Of a DNA stretch of 64,000 bases, positions 61,101-64,000 are shown piece by piece. A program made the position numbers and the translations under genes. This DNA is from Clarireedia homoeocarpa (lineage: Eukaryota; Ascomycota; Leotiomycetes; Helotiales; Rutstroemiaceae): contig LNKV01000039.1 in the NCBI GenBank assembly GCA_001465935.1, forward strand, positions 62,001-126,000. Direction: 5' to 3'. Position 1 is the first letter of the stretch; each line of letters starts with the position of its first letter. The notes under the pieces were generated by a model, which was not told the origin of the DNA, ran no database searches, and worked only from the letters and a program-made list of their open reading frames with translations.

Positions 61101-62230
61101 GGTAAACACACACATCCACACATCCACAGTCAATGCAACTCCTCAGCCAAGCAATTGACAGCCCAGAGTCCCAGAGTCCCAGAGTCCCAGAGTCCCAAAG
61201 TCCCAAAGTCCCAAACACACCTCGGACTAGGAAAATCCCGTTTGGATTCCACGTCCTATACTTGCTTCCTTGCTTGCTTCTTGCTTCCTTGCTTCCTTGC
61301 TTCTTTGCTTGCTTGCTCCCTTAACCTTACGTCCTGCAGTCCTGCAGTCCTTCAAATCAAGACCAAGACCAACACATATATCGCAATTGCCTTTCCTTGT
61401 GAGCCGTTTCGAGTCCTGTGTTGGAAAAAAGTGCTCCCGTTATTAGGTAAGCAGTTTCACCAACAACCCCGAGCCAATCACATCCACGCAATCGCTTGAA
61501 TCCCTTTTAGCCATCCAATCGACCAATTCTTCTTCCAGGCAGCCATTATTCTGCTTCTGCTCTGACTGGCCACAGCAAATAGGCACCCGAATAATTGCTT
61601 AGCTCGAGTCTCTATCGCGCATCCCTGTTACATAATATCGAATCTGAGGAGAACTTTTCCTCAACCCGGCGGAAGAAGAGGAGGAGAGTAAGAACGCGTG
61701 AGGAGAAAGAAGCAATGAGAGAGAGATGGATGATGACTACGGCGACTCAAGCTTGATACGGGATTCACTTCTTCTGCTTCTGCTTCTGCCTCTGCCTCTG
61801 CTTCTCTTTCCAGACTCTACATCTTCATCTTGATCTTCTCTTCTTCTTCACCTACCTACCTATTTCGCTGTTGATCCTTTCTTCTTCTTCTTCTTCTTCT
61901 TCTTCTTCAATTTATCCTCTCATTGATAATTCTTACTTGATACGCGCGGCACCGCCATAATTCACTTGACGCCCTATCTCACCTTTCCACCGCGCTGGGA
62001 CCAATCGATTGGAATGAGTTGTGTCAGCACGGGTTAAATCACAGCATCGACATCCAACATCAACATCAACATCAACATCAACATCAAACTTCAACATCAA
62101 ACTTCAACATCAAACTTCAACATCAAACTTCAACATCAAACTTCAACATCAAACTTCAACATCGCCATTAATACCAAACCCATTGCTTCTCTCAACACCC
62201 ATCACAACCACTACCGCCGCCGCCGCCACC
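61101..62230 (+). promoter_or_regulatory. Upstream and leader region of the pseudokinase gene
   Basis: Holds arrays of CCCAGAGT (61160-61215), CTTGCTTC (61255-61316) and CTT triplets (61880-61908), followed by the repeated leader described below. The run of pyrimidines ending near 61915 is like the CT-rich blocks often found before fungal transcription starts. The start codon has an optimal-looking context, GCCGCCACCATGG. Confidence 0.5.
62050..62162. repeat. CAACAT / CAAACTTCAACAT tandem repeat in the probable 5' leader
   Basis: Five CAACAT hexamers pass into six copies of the 13-base unit CAAACTTCAACAT, about 70 bases before the ATG at 62231. The plus strand is almost free of G, so the leader RNA would be unstructured. 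Confidence 0.85.
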
Positions 62231-64000
62231 ATGGATCTCTTCAGTATGCCCACGACGGCGTTTCAGAGGCGGCTAACCAAAATGTATACCGACACCAAGA
62301 ATATTTACGATTTTGTCAAAGAGCCAGTCAAAAATGCTGAAGATCCCGAACTTCAATCATTACATCGTAAATTGCGAATTCAGCAAAATCGCCTGGTATC
62401 ATGGGGTTTGGAATGGTCCGATCCAACACAGTCACCTGATATCGATGAATCCATATCGCAAGCTGGACTTAGTGAACTAGTGGGGAGTGTAATGACTACC
62501 ATCAAAGAGATTCTAGCTGAGGCTGAACCATTATGGCAATCTTCCAAGAGATTACCAGATGAACGTCCGTCGGAAAAGTCGGGCGACAAGAAAGTTCCCC
62601 TAATACAATGGGATAAATCGAGGTTTGAGGATCTCATTCGAGATTTGACCATGTCGATCGATACTTTATACGATTTATCCAAGACTCGACAGTCGGCCAG
62701 GGCGAAGGGCCTAGGTGCCAAGGCTTCAGAAGCTTCAAGTTCGAGGCAGAAGGTACCACTACTCGAAGAGAGACAGTTCGAATCGACGAGAATGTCAACA
62801 CCTCAACAGATCGATCCAGCTACGCTCATTTGGCCAAAGGATTTGATGTTTTCATCCCATGGCCGGACGAAAACAGCGAATGAGTCCCGACAAATCGTCT
62901 TCATGAGGAGGCCAGTCACCTCCTCTGATCTGAGAGCCACCATTGGGCAACCGCCACCTCCCGTGCCTATCCTTTTGGAATACGCTCCTTACGATCCAAT
63001 ATACTCCATCACCGGTATCACGCCATCCTTGACTCGATTCGAGAAACTATTCGCTGGACTGTCGCAAGCGTACTTTTCTACGAATAAACTACTGGTCGGT
63101 TTGCTTCGTCTGATTGGATATTATGAAGAAGCAGAGAACTCAAGGTTTTGTCTTTTATTTGCACTGCCAACCAACTTTGGCCCTGTGGATATCGAAAGTC
63201 CCAGTATGCAGATGCCTACGGTGAATACTCTGTCAGAACTCCTCATAAGCCCCGCCTACGAGCCCAGTTTGGAGGTTAAGTACCGGTTGGCCTACAATCT
63301 AGCCAACGCAGTATTCGATTTACATGCCAAGGGGATTGTTCATGGCAATCTTCTATCTTCCAATGTTCTCTTTATCGAACACCCTTCGTCTCGGCAACCC
63401 GTCGATCTGACACAAATTAATATGCGACATTCTTACTTGGGTTCTTATGATCTCTTTTCAGACAATGCAACAGATGGATCCGACTCGAGTTTGGCTAAAT
63501 CAAGCCTGTTATATCGGCATTCGCTCGATCCACGAATCACCAGCTACACCAACTTGACGACCGAAAGCAAATCGTTGGACCTGTACGGTCTTGCGATGAT
63601 CCTTCTTGAAATTGGTTTATGGAGTTCTTTATCAGAGCTTTTCCCAAGAGCCACCACTGTTCCCTCAAACCCCGTCGATGTACTAAAACATCTTGCATCT
63701 AGATGTGGTAGTATCTATGTCAAGGCAGTTCAAGCATGTTGGCGAGCACCAGAAGCCGAACTCTCGAGACAAGCAAGACCCGATGTCATGCATCAAAAGG
63801 TCTTCTGGAGTGTTTCCAAAGCTCTTGATGCATGCTGTGCAATTGATGAGGTTTCAGACTCTGATGACAATTCAGAGGGTGATAATGAGGCCCCAATGGT
63901 AGAAGCAACACCACTAAAGTTGGAGATTCCAACATCATACAGGAGAGAACCAAAGATTGAACTGAGTGGTGGGCAAGAAGCGGAGGTTGGCTGGCTGGAA
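62231..64000 (+). CDS. HeLo-like/pseudokinase protein, partial (3' end outside window)
   Basis: One uninterrupted frame of 590 codons from the ATG at 62231 to the window edge, with no stop. Residues 1-180 are helical and carry [21 protein letters not shown] and an [19 protein letters not shown] helix. This resembles the HeLo-like N-terminal domains of fungal signalling proteins (inference). From about residue 240 there is a kinase-like fold: LFALPTNFG, then [20 protein letters not shown] with His371-Gly-Asn in place of His-Arg-Asp, and [15 protein letters not shown] (Asp450) as helix F. No DFG is found where expected (LGSYDLF), and no clear VAIK lysine or P-loop is seen. I call it a pseudokinase. 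The end of the read is acidic ([11 protein letters not shown]). Function unknown; the remainder may hold another domain. Confidence 0.85.
   Translation, partial: MDLFSMPTTAFQRRLTKMYTDTKNIYDFVKEPVKNAEDPELQSLHRKLRIQQNRLVSWGLEWSDPTQSPDIDESISQAGLSELVGSVMTTIKEILAEAEPLWQSSKRLPDERPSEKSGDKKVPLIQWDKSRFEDLIRDLTMSIDTLYDLSKTRQSARAKGLGAKASEASSSRQKVPLLEERQFESTRMSTPQQIDPATLIWPKDLMFSSHGRTKTANESRQIVFMRRPVTSSDLRATIGQPPPPVPILLEYAPYDPIYSITGITPSLTRFEKLFAGLSQAYFSTNKLLVGLLRLIGYYEEAENSRFCLLFALPTNFGPVDIESPSMQMPTVNTLSELLISPAYEPSLEVKYRLAYNLANAVFDLHAKGIVHGNLLSSNVLFIEHPSSRQPVDLTQINMRHSYLGSYDLFSDNATDGSDSSLAKSSLLYRHSLDPRITSYTNLTTESKSLDLYGLAMILLEIGLWSSLSELFPRATTVPSNPVDVLKHLASRCGSIYVKAVQACWRAPEAELSRQARPDVMHQKVFWSVSKALDACCAIDEVSDSDDNSEGDNEAPMVEATPLKLEIPTSYRREPKIELSGGQEAEVGWLE

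Overview
The window is nuclear DNA of a filamentous ascomycete (Pezizomycotina). Genes are split by short introns with GTAAGT-type donors, CTAAC-type branch points and CAG/TAG acceptors. The gene set is typical of the group: a single large cytosolic-type acetyl-CoA carboxylase, a DOA10/SSM4 ER ubiquitin ligase, NudE, a PTH11-type rhodopsin-like receptor, an APC amino-acid/choline permease and a fungal lipoxygenase. A leotiomycete (Helotiales-like) source is my best guess from the look of the proteins; the sequence alone does not prove it.

Layout. 1-4400: the 3' part of a Ser/Gln/Ala-rich single-pass membrane protein (cut by the window edge), a small unknown gene, then open intergenic DNA. 4.4-12.5 kb: two minus-strand genes, a lipoxygenase without a secretion signal and the RING-CH E3 ligase DOA10/SSM4. 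12.5-14.4 kb is a divergent promoter region rich in microsatellites. 14.4-19.0 kb: a plus-strand, four-exon gene for a 1482-residue repeat protein with an N-terminal membrane anchor and a C-terminal KDEL. 19.7-21.2 kb: an eight-exon rhodopsin-like receptor. 21.2-26.2 kb is a graveyard of broken reading frames, including an F-box-like relic, next to AT-rich DNA. 26.2-33.4 kb: acetyl-CoA carboxylase. 33.4-37.6 kb is a gene-poor, simple-repeat-rich interval. 37.6-39.4 kb: NudE. 42.5-44.6 kb: permease. 46.9-49.2 kb: an isochorismatase-fold hydrolase with long extra tails. 50.3-54.0 kb: an F-box protein and a malic enzyme. 54.0-62.2 kb is 8 kb with no intact gene, holding an aspartic-protease pseudogene and several minisatellites. 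62.2 kb to the end: a HeLo-like/pseudokinase gene, cut by the window edge.

Functional themes. Three genes serve lipid and carbon metabolism: acetyl-CoA carboxylase makes malonyl-CoA, malic enzyme turns malate into pyruvate, and lipoxygenase oxidises polyunsaturated fatty acids. Two act at the ER: DOA10 in ER-associated degradation and, by inference, the KDEL repeat protein. They do not form a cluster in the secondary-metabolite sense; the order looks like ordinary fungal housekeeping interspersed with fast-evolving, repeat-laden spacers.

Exon coordinates were worked out by hand from splice sites, and each spliced gene was checked for reading-frame closure. Protein identities rest on motif recognition, not on database searches.
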